From NCBI GenBank assembly GCA_025362115.1, contig JANYIK010000114.1, forward strand, positions 1 to 35,302: a stretch of 35,302 nt of DNA. The letters are read 5' to 3'. The stretch is from Methylophilaceae bacterium (lineage in GTDB: Bacteria; Pseudomonadota; Gammaproteobacteria; Burkholderiales; Methylophilaceae). The notes beneath the pieces were generated by a model. That model was not told the origin of the DNA and ran no database searches. It saw nothing but the letters and a program-made list of their open reading frames with translations. The translations under genes and the position numbers were made by a program. Below are positions 24,094-31,848 of this stretch, piece by piece. The stretch's first letter is position 1. Each line of letters starts with the position of its first letter.

Positions 24094-24615
24094 CTAACGC
24101 AAAAACTGGGCTAGCTGACTATCGAGCGTTCCCTGCGCACGCATAATCAGCTCACACACCTCGCGCACCGCGCCTTGTCCCGCTTGCAGCGTGGTGATGT
24201 AGTGGGCATGCTGCTTTACTAGATCATGTGCTTGCGGCACTGTGAGCGCCAAACCCGCACGGCGCATGGGTGGCAAATCCACCACGTCATCGCCCATGAA
24301 GGCACACTGTTCCGGTTGCAAGCCCGTTTCTTTCAGCAATTCCCCAAACGCTTGCAATTTGTCGTCCACGCCCTGATAAAAATAGCTGACACCCGTGCTT
24401 TCAGCGCGTTGGGTAACCACCTTGGAAGTGCGTCCGGTGATAATCGCCATATCAATGCCCGTCGCCTTGAGCAACTTCATGCCCAGGCCGTCCTGCGTAT
24501 TAAAGCACTTATATTCCAAACCGTCGTCGCCTATGATGAGTCGCCCATCGGTCATCACGCCGTCCACGTCAAATATCACCAATTTGATGCGCTGCGCGCG
24601 TTGTTCGAGAGTCAT
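24094..24615 (-). CDS. kdsC: 3-deoxy-D-manno-octulosonate 8-phosphate phosphatase
   Basis: KdsC removes phosphate from Kdo-8-phosphate to give free Kdo for the LPS inner core. It is a small cap-less HAD phosphatase: catalytic Asp16 and Asp18 in FDVDGVMTDG, motif II ITGRTSK, motif III Lys in VDDKLQAFGELL, and motif IV FMGDDVVDLPPMRRAGL. At 173 aa it is normal. Its start overlaps the kdsD stop by four bases. Confidence 0.96.
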   Translation of the reverse strand: MTLEQRAQRIKLVIFDVDGVMTDGRLIIGDDGLEYKCFNTQDGLGMKLLKATGIDMAIITGRTSKVVTQRAESTGVSYFYQGVDDKLQAFGELLKETGLQPEQCAFMGDDVVDLPPMRRAGLALTVPQAHDLVKQHAHYITTLQAGQGAVREVCELIMRAQGTLDSQLAQFLR

Positions 24616-25595
24616 ACTACTTTCGCCCTGAGTAGATCGTGCATATTGAGTGCGCCCACCAACACGCCTTGTGTGTCTATCACCAGCAACCCATTAATTT
24701 TACATTCTTCCATCAATTCCACAGCTTCTACCGCCAAGCGATTGGGCAATATGGTCTGAGGATTGGCGTGCATGGTGGTGGCGATAGTGGCGGTGTTGAA
24801 ATCAAGACCTTTTTCAAACAATCGGCGTAAATCACCATCGGTCAAAATGCCCACTGGTGCACCTTTAGCGTTGACTACTGCGGTCATACCCAACCCTTTT
24901 TTGGTCATTTCCAATAGCGCTTGCGAAAATGAAGCACCTTCGCCCACTTTTGGTATCGCTTCCTTGACACGCATCACGTCAGAAACATGTATCAGTAGCC
25001 TACGCCCTAGTGCGCCCGCCGGATGCGAACGGGCAAAATCATCAGCGCTAAAGCCTCGCGCATCCAGCAACACAACCGCCAGCGCATCTCCCAGAGCCAG
25101 TGCTGCTGTGGTGCTGGCGGTCGGTGCCAGACCCAAAGGGCAGGCCTCTTGAGATACAGCAGCGTCCAAATGCACCTCGGATTGCTTAGCCAAAGTAGAG
25201 TTGGGGTTGCCGGTCATACTAATCAACTTGGCCCCCATGCGCTTGACGGCAGGGACGATGGTGAGTAGCTCATCGCCCTCACCGGAATTGGAGAGCATCA
25301 ACACCACATCATCTCCTGTCATCATACCCACGTCACCGTGGCTGGCTTCTGCCGGATGCATGAAAAATGACGGAGTACCAGTACTGGAAAGGGTGGCAGC
25401 AATTTTGTTGGCGATATGCCCGCTTTTACCCATGCCGCTCACCACGACCCGTCCACGGCATTGTAGAATGAGTTCAACAGCGCGCTGGAAGCTGGCATCC
25501 AGCCGCGCGGCGAGCGCCTCAACCTCGCGTGCTTCAACTTGCAACACTTCACGCGCAAGCGCTAAGCCGTGGGAACTGGTTTTTAAGATAGACAT
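24612..25595 (-). CDS. kdsD: Arabinose-5-phosphate isomerase
   Basis: KdsD converts ribulose-5-phosphate to arabinose-5-phosphate, the first step of Kdo synthesis. The N-terminal SIS domain shows VVSGMGKSGHIANKIAATLSSTGTP and the EASHGD loop, with LSNSGEGDELL. Two CBS domains follow (about 208-265 and 275-327), each ending in a GILTDGDLRR or GALNMHDLLRA type loop. At 327 aa it is full length. It is the first gene of the leftward LPS/rpoN/PTS run. A TATACT-like -10 element can be seen 10-15 bases upstream, too close to the start to be convincing. Confidence 0.97.
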   Translation of the reverse strand: MSILKTSSHGLALAREVLQVEAREVEALAARLDASFQRAVELILQCRGRVVVSGMGKSGHIANKIAATLSSTGTPSFFMHPAEASHGDVGMMTGDDVVLMLSNSGEGDELLTIVPAVKRMGAKLISMTGNPNSTLAKQSEVHLDAAVSQEACPLGLAPTASTTAALALGDALAVVLLDARGFSADDFARSHPAGALGRRLLIHVSDVMRVKEAIPKVGEGASFSQALLEMTKKGLGMTAVVNAKGAPVGILTDGDLRRLFEKGLDFNTATIATTMHANPQTILPNRLAVEAVELMEECKINGLLVIDTQGVLVGALNMHDLLRAKVV

Positions 25596-25652
25596 AACAC
25601 CCCAAGTATAAAAGGGAAACGCCGCCGGATAAAGGTCGGCATAAAAATTGCT

Positions 25653-26669
25653 GTGCTAAAACGAAATATCAAACGACATATCGTAATTATTGGCGGGGGC
25701 GTTATCGGCTGTCTCAGCGCCATAGTGCTGCATAAAAAAGGTGCCCATGTCACGCTAGTTGAACGCGCTGAGATAGGTGCAGAATCTTCTTGGGCAGGTG
25801 GCGGTGTCTTGTTGCCATTATTGCCTTGGCACTACAGCGCACCAGTGAATACGCTAGCTTTGGCGGGCGCCAAGCTATATCCCATGTTGGCTGAGGAACT
25901 GCTCGCCAGCACGGGTATAGATATTGAATACACTGTTAGTGGCTTGCGCGTGTTACCCCCATTCGATAGCAGCCTTTCTAAGCAATGGTGCGCTGAAAAT
26001 GGGTTGACTGCTGAAACAGATGGCGACACGTTGTGGCTTCCCGATGTCGCACAAGTGCGCAATCCTCGGCTTATGCAAGCATTGAAGCGTTGGTTGGAAT
26101 TGAATGACGTAGCTACTGTTAAAGCAGAAATCACCCCGATCACCTCAAACAAAAATCGCGTAACCCAGCTAAGTATCAGCCAAGGTGAAATCATAAGTTG
26201 CGACCAAGTGGTCATTTCTGCTGGCGCGTGGAGTCAAGCCTTATTGGGTGATTACGCACTGGATTTGGAGCTAAAGCCCATGCGCGGCCAAATGTTGCTT
26301 TATCAACAACCCGTTGGCTTGCTGCGCGAGATACTGTATTGCGATGATTTTTATTTGATTCCGCGCCGCGATGGCCATATTCTGGCAGGAAGCACGGTAG
26401 AAGATGTGGGCTTTGATAAAACTACCACCACGACTGCGGCTGAAACCTTGCATCAAAAAGCTTTAAAGCTATTGCCTGCATTGGCGGACTGCTCCGCAAT
26501 TCAGCATTGGAGCGGTTTGCGCCCAGGCTCACCGGATAACATACCCGTCATTCAACGGCATCCTCAGCTAGAAAATGTATGGCTCAATACCGGGCATTTT
26601 CGCTATGGAGTGACTATGGCACCCGCTGCGGCTGAAATTTTGGCGCAGTTACTACTGGAAAAAATCTAG
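25653..26669 (+). CDS. thiO: FAD-dependent oxidase, probable glycine oxidase ThiO
   Basis: The protein belongs to the DadA/ThiO family. ThiO oxidises glycine to the imine used to build the thiamine thiazole ring. The dinucleotide-binding motif IVIIGGGVIGCLSAIVLHKKGAHVTLVER is at residues 10-38. ESSWAGGGVLLPLLPWHY, PMRGQMLLYQ, YLIPRRDGHILAGSTVEDVGFD and HWSGLRPGSPDNIPVI follow in ThiO style. The start is GTG at 25653, since no in-frame ATG lies nearby. At 338 aa the length is slightly short but intact. No other thiamine gene is beside it, so a related amino-acid oxidase role stays possible. It diverges from kdsD with a 57-base gap. Confidence 0.8.
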   Translation: MLKRNIKRHIVIIGGGVIGCLSAIVLHKKGAHVTLVERAEIGAESSWAGGGVLLPLLPWHYSAPVNTLALAGAKLYPMLAEELLASTGIDIEYTVSGLRVLPPFDSSLSKQWCAENGLTAETDGDTLWLPDVAQVRNPRLMQALKRWLELNDVATVKAEITPITSNKNRVTQLSISQGEIISCDQVVISAGAWSQALLGDYALDLELKPMRGQMLLYQQPVGLLREILYCDDFYLIPRRDGHILAGSTVEDVGFDKTTTTTAAETLHQKALKLLPALADCSAIQHWSGLRPGSPDNIPVIQRHPQLENVWLNTGHFRYGVTMAPAAAEILAQLLLEKI

Positions 26670-26715
26670 TTTTTTTACTTTATTTCAGCAACTCTGAAAC
26701 TTTCCTAAAAACTTC

Positions 26716-26760
26716 TTGCCATTACAGTGTAAATTGTTTATTCTGTTTATACGATTTACA
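26716..26760 (+). promoter_or_regulatory. Promoter with overlapping inverted-repeat operator
   Basis: TTGCCA (26716-26721, five of six), a 17-base spacer and TATTCT (26739-26744) form a likely promoter. A perfect inverted repeat TGTAAAT (26728-26734) and ATTTACA (26754-26760), 19 bases apart, straddles the -10 and the expected start near 26751. That is a typical repressor-site layout. The only gene it clearly serves is the 58-aa ORF. Confidence 0.5.
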
Positions 26761-26788
26761 TCGTTCATCTTTAAATTAGGAGGCGAGC

Positions 26789-26965
26789 ATGTTACCAATT
26801 GACAATCAACACTATGGAATCTTATATAGTTTTCAGCCCAAGTATCTGGCGCATCTCATTGCCGATGATAATGGTCGCTTGAATTCGCAAGAGGATAATG
26901 AAGCGGTGCCCGAAAAAAATGTTTGGGCATCGCTGTACAGCTATGTCTATGCACTTATGCACTAA
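26789..26965 (+). CDS. Small protein, 58 aa, unknown
   Basis: The ORF has an excellent ribosome binding site, TAGGAGG (26777-26783), five bases before the ATG, and a promoter-like sequence upstream, so it is very probably expressed. The product begins MLPIDNQHYGILYSFQPKYL and ends with SLYSYVYALMH. It is rich in Tyr and His with an acidic middle (about 26-42, ADDNGRLNSQEDNEAVPE). I see no signal peptide, membrane helix or motif I recognise. The base composition is more AT-rich than the flanking core genes. It is followed 66 bases later by a ribbon-helix-helix-like gene, which may regulate it. Confidence 0.68.
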   Translation: MLPIDNQHYGILYSFQPKYLAHLIADDNGRLNSQEDNEAVPEKNVWASLYSYVYALMH

Positions 26966-26987
26966 AACTTCATAGTTACAAGCAGGC

Positions 26988-27020
26988 TTTATGGTATCTT
27001 TTACTCAGATTTACCATAAA
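26988..27020. promoter_or_regulatory. Perfect 9-bp inverted repeat before the ribbon-helix-helix gene
   Basis: TTTATGGTA (26988-26996) and TACCATAAA (27012-27020) are separated by 15 bases and end 11 bases before the ATG at 27032. The arms show half-site similarity with the upstream repeat (both contain GATTTAC on one side). An autoregulatory operator is a reasonable reading. Confidence 0.55.
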
Positions 27021-27031
27021 AGGGTGTGGCA

Positions 27032-27274
27032 ATGAATGATAAAGATAAAAAATCTGCTAAGCAGAAAATGGTACGTGACAGCTTTACCATGCCGGAGGAT
27101 GACTATTCGATTCTTGACGCGCTCAAAGCCAAGTGTCTGGTGAATGGGATAGAGGTGAAAAAAAGTGAGTTATTGCGAGCTGGGCTGATAGCATTGTCGA
27201 AATGTTCTGATGCTTCACTGATACAAGCCGTGAGCGAGGTTGAGAAGCTAAAAACCGGAAGACCTAAAGGTTAA
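27032..27274 (+). CDS. Putative ribbon-helix-helix DNA-binding protein, 80 aa
   Basis: I recognise the type, a short basic protein common in betaproteobacteria with the pattern RDSFTMP-x-x-(D/E)Y, then a helix, (V/P)KKSELLRAGL, and a C-terminal TGRPK. Here it reads VRDSFTMPEDDYSILDALK, VKKSELLRAGLIALS and KTGRPKG. The beta-strand, helix, turn and helix order suggests a MetJ/Arc-like DNA binder acting as a dimer. I chose the ATG at 27032 (AAAAGGG seven bases upstream) over the GTG at 27026. The adjacent perfect inverted repeat suggests autoregulation. No toxin partner is evident unless the 58-aa ORF is one. Confidence 0.72.
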   Translation: MNDKDKKSAKQKMVRDSFTMPEDDYSILDALKAKCLVNGIEVKKSELLRAGLIALSKCSDASLIQAVSEVEKLKTGRPKG

Positions 27275-27318
27275 GTCCTTCTCCTTTTCAAAGTCAGGGA
27301 GATGGTCTCGTAAGGAAA

Positions 27319-28845
27319 TTAACCCAAAAACAACTTGTATGCAGGGTTGTTACTTTCATCCCAGTACACATAACCGAGTTGTTTCAGAAACGCCTTAAAT
27401 TCTTTTTTATCACTTTCGGGCACTTGCATTCCCACCAGAACCCGTCCGTAATCCGCACCGTGGTTGCGATAGTGGAATAGTGAAATGTTCCAACCGCTAC
27501 TCATATGTTCCAGAAATCGCATCAAAGCACCAGGGCGCTCGGGGAATTCAAAGCGATATACCAGTTCGTTTTTGGCTTGTGGCGCACGTCCACCGACGAG
27601 GTGACGAATATGCAGCTTGGCCATTTCGTCGTCGGTCAAGTCCAGCGTTTCCAAGCCGTGTTTTTGCAGTGATTCCACCAGATTATGTGCCTCTTGAAGC
27701 TTGGTTATCTGCACGCCAACGAATACGTGCGCCTCTTTGGGGTCGGAATAGCGGTAATTAAATTCGGTGATGGAACGTGCGCCCAGTAAGGCACAAAACT
27801 TCTTGAAGCTGCCGGGGCTTTCTGGGATGGTAACCGCTAACACGGCTTCGCGCTGTTCGCCGACTTCAGCGCGCTCCGCCACAAAACGCAGACGGTCGAA
27901 ATTAGTGTTTGCGCCACTGGCGATAGCTATCAGCGTCTTATTTTTGAGTTTATGACGTATCGCATATTCTTTAGCGCCGGCCACGGCTAACGCTCCAGCA
28001 GGTTCCAAGATGGAGCGGGTTTCTTCAAACACGTCTTTAATCGCGGCACAGATGGCATCGTTATCCACCACTATCATGTCGTCCACGTATTCTTGGCACA
28101 GACGGAAAGTTTCTGCGCCCACTTGCTTAACCGCAGCGCCGTCAGCAAACAAGCCCACTTGCTCTAGTTTGATCCGTTTTCCGGATTTCAACGATTGCGT
28201 CATGGCATCGGCATCTTCAGACTCCACGCCGATAATCTTGACTTCCGGCCGCACACTTTTCACATAAGCCGCGATGCCCGCAATTAGCCCACCACCGCCC
28301 ACGCAGCAGAATATGGCGTGGATAGGTTCTGGGTGCTGCTGCAAAATTTCCAATCCTATAGTACCTTGTCCGGCGATGACCTCTGGGTCGTCGAACGGAT
28401 GTACATAGGTGAGTTGCTGTTCTGTCGCTAACGCATGGGCGTGGTGACTGGCTTCATCGTAAGAATCGCCGACCAGCAATACCTCAGCACCGCGCCGCTT
28501 GACCGCATCCACCTTGATGTGTGGCGTGGTAGTTGGCATCACTATAACGGCACGGCAACCCAGTTTCTGCGCGGCCAAGGCCACGCCTTGCGCGTGATTA
28601 CCAGCCGAAGCGCAAATCACACCACGTTTGCGTTCAACTTCAGTCAAATGCGCCATTTTGTTATAAGCGCCGCGCAGCTTGAAGGAAAACACTGGCTGCA
28701 TATCTTCGCGCTTGAGCAGCAATCGGTTACCTATGCGCCGCGACAATTGGGGTGCATTTTCCAAAGGACTTTTGACCGCCACGTCATAAACGCGTGCTGC
28801 ACGGATTTTTTCTGGGTAGTCGTTTTTCATCTGAGTGTTTTTCAT
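27319..28845 (-). CDS. ilvA: Threonine deaminase, biosynthetic
   Basis: IlvA converts threonine to 2-oxobutanoate, the first step to isoleucine. The PLP lysine is Lys56 in FSFKLRGAYNKM, and the phosphate-binding GGGGLIAGIAAYVKS and substrate loop SAGNHAQGVAL are present. The C-terminal half (about 330-508) carries two ACT-like regulatory domains (TIPESPGSFKKFC and EFPERPGALMRFL), marking the allosteric isoleucine-inhibited enzyme and not the short catabolic one. At 508 aa it is typical. A second ATG six codons in is possible. It diverges from rpiA across 77 bases. Confidence 0.97.
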   Translation of the reverse strand: MKNTQMKNDYPEKIRAARVYDVAVKSPLENAPQLSRRIGNRLLLKREDMQPVFSFKLRGAYNKMAHLTEVERKRGVICASAGNHAQGVALAAQKLGCRAVIVMPTTTPHIKVDAVKRRGAEVLLVGDSYDEASHHAHALATEQQLTYVHPFDDPEVIAGQGTIGLEILQQHPEPIHAIFCCVGGGGLIAGIAAYVKSVRPEVKIIGVESEDADAMTQSLKSGKRIKLEQVGLFADGAAVKQVGAETFRLCQEYVDDMIVVDNDAICAAIKDVFEETRSILEPAGALAVAGAKEYAIRHKLKNKTLIAIASGANTNFDRLRFVAERAEVGEQREAVLAVTIPESPGSFKKFCALLGARSITEFNYRYSDPKEAHVFVGVQITKLQEAHNLVESLQKHGLETLDLTDDEMAKLHIRHLVGGRAPQAKNELVYRFEFPERPGALMRFLEHMSSGWNISLFHYRNHGADYGRVLVGMQVPESDKKEFKAFLKQLGYVYWDESNNPAYKLFLG

Positions 28846-28922
28846 ATCAACTCGGGGCGTGTATTATTGATGCCTAGGTATTGCAATTATAAAGAAAACG
28901 ATAGCTCTTAAGGATTAAGAAC

Positions 28923-29579
28923 ATGGCAACACAAGACGAATTAAAACAACAAGTGGCAAAAGCTGCTGTGGCTTATGTCAAAAGTGGCATCATAGGCGTA
29001 GGCACTGGGTCCACCGCCAATTTTTTCATTGAAGAATTAGCCAAGGTTAAACATAAGATTGACGGCGCGGTCGCCAGCTCTGAAGCCACAGCACAGCGTT
29101 TACGCGCTCACGGCATTGAAGTGTATGACTTGAACAGCGTCAATGGCATGGAAATCTACGTGGATGGTGCCGACGAAGTGACCGAGCATTTCCACATGCT
29201 CAAAGGTGGTGGCGGTGCGTTGACCCGTGAAAAAATCGTGGCAGCCTGCGCCGACAAGTTTATTTGTATCGTGGATGGCAGTAAACTGGTGCCAGTGATG
29301 GGCAAATTTCCGTTGCCGGTGGAAGTGCTGCCTATGGCACGCAGTCATGTGGCACGTCAATTGGTCAAGCTAGGCGGGCAGCCAGTGTTGCGTGATTTCA
29401 CCACCGATAACGGCAATCTCATTCTCGACGTGCATAACCTGAATATCGTTGATCCTGTGGCACTAGAAGCCAAAATCAACCAAATCGTCGGCGTGGTCAC
29501 CAATGGCTTATTTGCTGCGCGTCCTGCTGATATTGTATTACTGGCTACACAAGAGGGTGTAAAAACACTCACGCGGTAA
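28923..29579 (+). CDS. rpiA: Ribose-5-phosphate isomerase A
   Basis: RpiA interconverts ribose-5-phosphate and ribulose-5-phosphate in the pentose phosphate pathway; ribulose-5-phosphate is also the substrate of KdsD here. The family motifs GVGTGSTANFFIEEL, VDGADEV and KGGGGALTREKIVA (with the catalytic Glu and Lys) are intact, as is FICIVDGSKLV. At 218 aa it is full length. AAGGA (28910-28914) precedes the ATG. TATAAA at 28888-28893 is a possible -10, without a clear -35. Confidence 0.98.
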   Translation: MATQDELKQQVAKAAVAYVKSGIIGVGTGSTANFFIEELAKVKHKIDGAVASSEATAQRLRAHGIEVYDLNSVNGMEIYVDGADEVTEHFHMLKGGGGALTREKIVAACADKFICIVDGSKLVPVMGKFPLPVEVLPMARSHVARQLVKLGGQPVLRDFTTDNGNLILDVHNLNIVDPVALEAKINQIVGVVTNGLFAARPADIVLLATQEGVKTLTR

Positions 29580-29642
29580 CAATAACTTAATAAAGCTGCA
29601 ATAAACTAGCCGACTTAACCCTTGGCTTAAAGGATATAGTCC

Positions 29643-30347
29643 ATGCAAACCGAACATACATTCAAGCAATACGACACCGAACTGGAAGCCGTGCGCGCCA
29701 AAGTGCTACAAATGGGCGGGCTGGTGGAGGAGCAAATCACCAACGCAGTTGAAGCGCTTGCCAGCGCCAACATGCAGCTGGCCGACCAAGTAATAGAACG
29801 CGATCATGAGGTTAATGGTCTGGAAGTTTCTGTGGATGTGGATTGCAGCCGCATCATCGCACGTCGCCAACCAGCGGCAGGTGATCTACGCATGATCATG
29901 ATGATAGTGAAAACCATCACCGACTTGGAGCGTATTGGTGACGAGGCCACCAAAATTGCCCGCGTGGCTAAACGTATTCACGAGACTGACCGAATGGCTA
30001 CGCCACGATTTAAGGAAATCAAACGCATGTCGGAGCAAGTGCGTGACATGCTACGCATCTCGCTGGATGCCTTTGCCCGTCTTGATGTTAGCCGTACTGT
30101 AGAAGTGGCACGCCAAGACATGCAGGTGGATGATGACTTCCGTGGTGTGATACGTCAACTTATCACCTTTATGCTGGAAGATCCCCGCACCATATCCATG
30201 TCATTAGAGGTGCTGTTCGTTGCTAAAGCTATAGAACGCATTGGTGATCACGCCAAAAACATCGCGGAATATGTGGTGTATATGGTCAAGGGCAAGGACG
30301 TGCGTCACGTCAGTATGCAAGAAATGGAAAACGAAACACTCAATTAA
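29643..30347 (+). CDS. phoU: Phosphate-signalling protein PhoU
   Basis: PhoU is a peripheral protein that connects the Pst phosphate transporter to PhoR and limits phosphate uptake. The 234-residue protein has two PhoU helical repeats, each with the metal-binding E/DxxxD pattern: ITDLERIGDEATKIARVA in the first and KAIERIGDHAKNIAEYVVYMVKG in the second. AAGGA lies upstream of the ATG. No pst, phoB or phoR gene is in the window and I see no Pho box; instead phoU pairs with ppx, seven bases downstream. Confidence 0.97.
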   Translation: MQTEHTFKQYDTELEAVRAKVLQMGGLVEEQITNAVEALASANMQLADQVIERDHEVNGLEVSVDVDCSRIIARRQPAAGDLRMIMMIVKTITDLERIGDEATKIARVAKRIHETDRMATPRFKEIKRMSEQVRDMLRISLDAFARLDVSRTVEVARQDMQVDDDFRGVIRQLITFMLEDPRTISMSLEVLFVAKAIERIGDHAKNIAEYVVYMVKGKDVRHVSMQEMENETLN

Positions 30348-30354
30348 CTTTTTG

Positions 30355-31848
30355 ATGAGTCTTGCTCAAGCTCCCGTAGAGATAGCCGCTGTTGATTTAG
30401 GTTCTAACAGTTTTCGCCTACAAGTGGCGCGTATGGCTGACGACCACTTGTTTATGCATGATTCATTGCGTGAAATGGTGCGTTTAGGTGCAGGTCTCAA
30501 CAAAGATAAGTTTCTCGAAGTTGACACCATAGACCGCGCAGTGGAATCCTTACGGCGTTTTGGTGAGCGCCTGCGCGGCTTTGACCCGCACAACGTGCGC
30601 GCCGTCGCCACCAACACCTTTCGCGTTGCCCGCAACTCTCCTGAACTGCTCGCGCGTGCGCAGGAAGCGTTGGGTTTCCCCATCGAAATCATCGCCGGAC
30701 GCGAAGAAGCACGCATGATCTTCATTGGCGTATCGCATGATTTGCAACCATACTCCGGCAAACGCTTGGTCATAGACATAGGTGGGGGCTCCACCGAATT
30801 CGTTATTGGACAGGGCTTTGAGCCCAGCGATACGGAAAGCCTATACATGGGTTGCGTGAGCTACAGCCTGCGCTTTTTTGAGGATGGCAAACTTTCCGAA
30901 GGTAACCTCAAGCGCGCAGAAATTGCCGCTCGCTCGGAAATTCAAGGCATACGCCGTAGTTTCTGCGCTGAGCGCTGGGATGAAGCGGTTGGCTCAGCTG
31001 GTACCGCACGCACCCTCAGTCAAGTGTTGCAGGCAAACGGCTTGTCGAAAGATGGTAGCATCACCCGAGCCGGACTCTTTGAGTTAAAAAATCTGCTCAT
31101 TCAAGCTAAAGACATCAAAAATCTACAGCTGCCGGGACTGAGTGCTGATCGCGCACCCGTTATCACTGGCGGTTTTTGCATCTTACTGGGAGCCTTTGCC
31201 GAATTGGGTATTGAGCGAATGGCGGTATCTGAGAGCGGGCTACGCCAAGGTGTTTTGTACGAGTTACTCGGACGTATCCAACATCACGACACGCGTGAAT
31301 CTACGGTGCGCCAGTTTATGCGCCGCTATCACGTAGATGCATCACAAGCCAAACGTGTGCAAGTCTTGGCACTTAGCTTGTTGCAATCACTCGAGTCACA
31401 ATTAAGTATGGAAGTGGAAATCGCTTCACATTACCTTATTTGGGCTAGTTTATTGCATGAAATCGGGGTCACCATCGCTCACACCGGCTACCATAAACAT
31501 TCTGCTTACATTGTTGAAAATGCCGACATGCCTGGTTTTTCCAAGATGGAGCAGCAAATGCTGGGCTTGTTGCTGCGCGCGCAACGGCGTTCCCTTACCA
31601 AACTATCACTACCTCCAGTGCATGACGATCGCATCAAGTTAATTATGGTGCTGCGCTTGGCAGTGTTGTTCCAGCGTAACCGCATGGAGCTGGTGATTCC
31701 CAACCTCAAGCTTGCACTGAATGATGATCAGTTTGAACTCAAGTTACCCGCAGACTGGCTCTCACAAAACCCGCTAACCGAGGCCGAGTTAGAGGCGGAG
31801 ATTGGGTTCTGGAAGGACGCAGGAGTAACGCTTAAAGTTCAGGTTTAG
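30355..31848 (+). CDS. ppx: Exopolyphosphatase (Ppx/GppA family)
   Basis: The enzyme trims phosphate from polyphosphate (or hydrolyses pppGpp in GppA). It has the ASKHA fold motifs AAVDLGSNSFRLQVAR, VIDIGGGSTEFVI and GSAGTARTL, and the catalytic-base region with AGREEARMIFIGV. A C-terminal HD-type domain (about 310-497) includes HEIGVTIAHTGYHKHSAYIV. I start it at the ATG at 30355, seven bases after phoU; the open frame reaching up to 30241 inside phoU is not used. The length from there is 497 aa. A GppA role cannot be excluded. Its end overlaps the convergent methyltransferase gene by 17 bases. Confidence 0.94.
   Translation: MSLAQAPVEIAAVDLGSNSFRLQVARMADDHLFMHDSLREMVRLGAGLNKDKFLEVDTIDRAVESLRRFGERLRGFDPHNVRAVATNTFRVARNSPELLARAQEALGFPIEIIAGREEARMIFIGVSHDLQPYSGKRLVIDIGGGSTEFVIGQGFEPSDTESLYMGCVSYSLRFFEDGKLSEGNLKRAEIAARSEIQGIRRSFCAERWDEAVGSAGTARTLSQVLQANGLSKDGSITRAGLFELKNLLIQAKDIKNLQLPGLSADRAPVITGGFCILLGAFAELGIERMAVSESGLRQGVLYELLGRIQHHDTRESTVRQFMRRYHVDASQAKRVQVLALSLLQSLESQLSMEVEIASHYLIWASLLHEIGVTIAHTGYHKHSAYIVENADMPGFSKMEQQMLGLLLRAQRRSLTKLSLPPVHDDRIKLIMVLRLAVLFQRNRMELVIPNLKLALNDDQFELKLPADWLSQNPLTEAELEAEIGFWKDAGVTLKVQV

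Noticed and set aside
25596..25652. Hairpin GCCGCC/GGTCGGC between kdsD and thiO as a terminator
   Set aside because: Short stem with a bulge, no T-run, and it lies between divergent genes where a terminator is not expected.
29580..29642. Pho box before phoU
   Set aside because: I looked for the CTGTCAT-type repeats and found none in the rpiA-phoU gap.
30241..30354. Longer ppx reading frame starting inside phoU
   Set aside because: The frame overlaps phoU by over 100 bases and the extra residues look nothing like Ppx; AAVDLGSNSFRL just after the ATG at 30355 is the known N-terminus.
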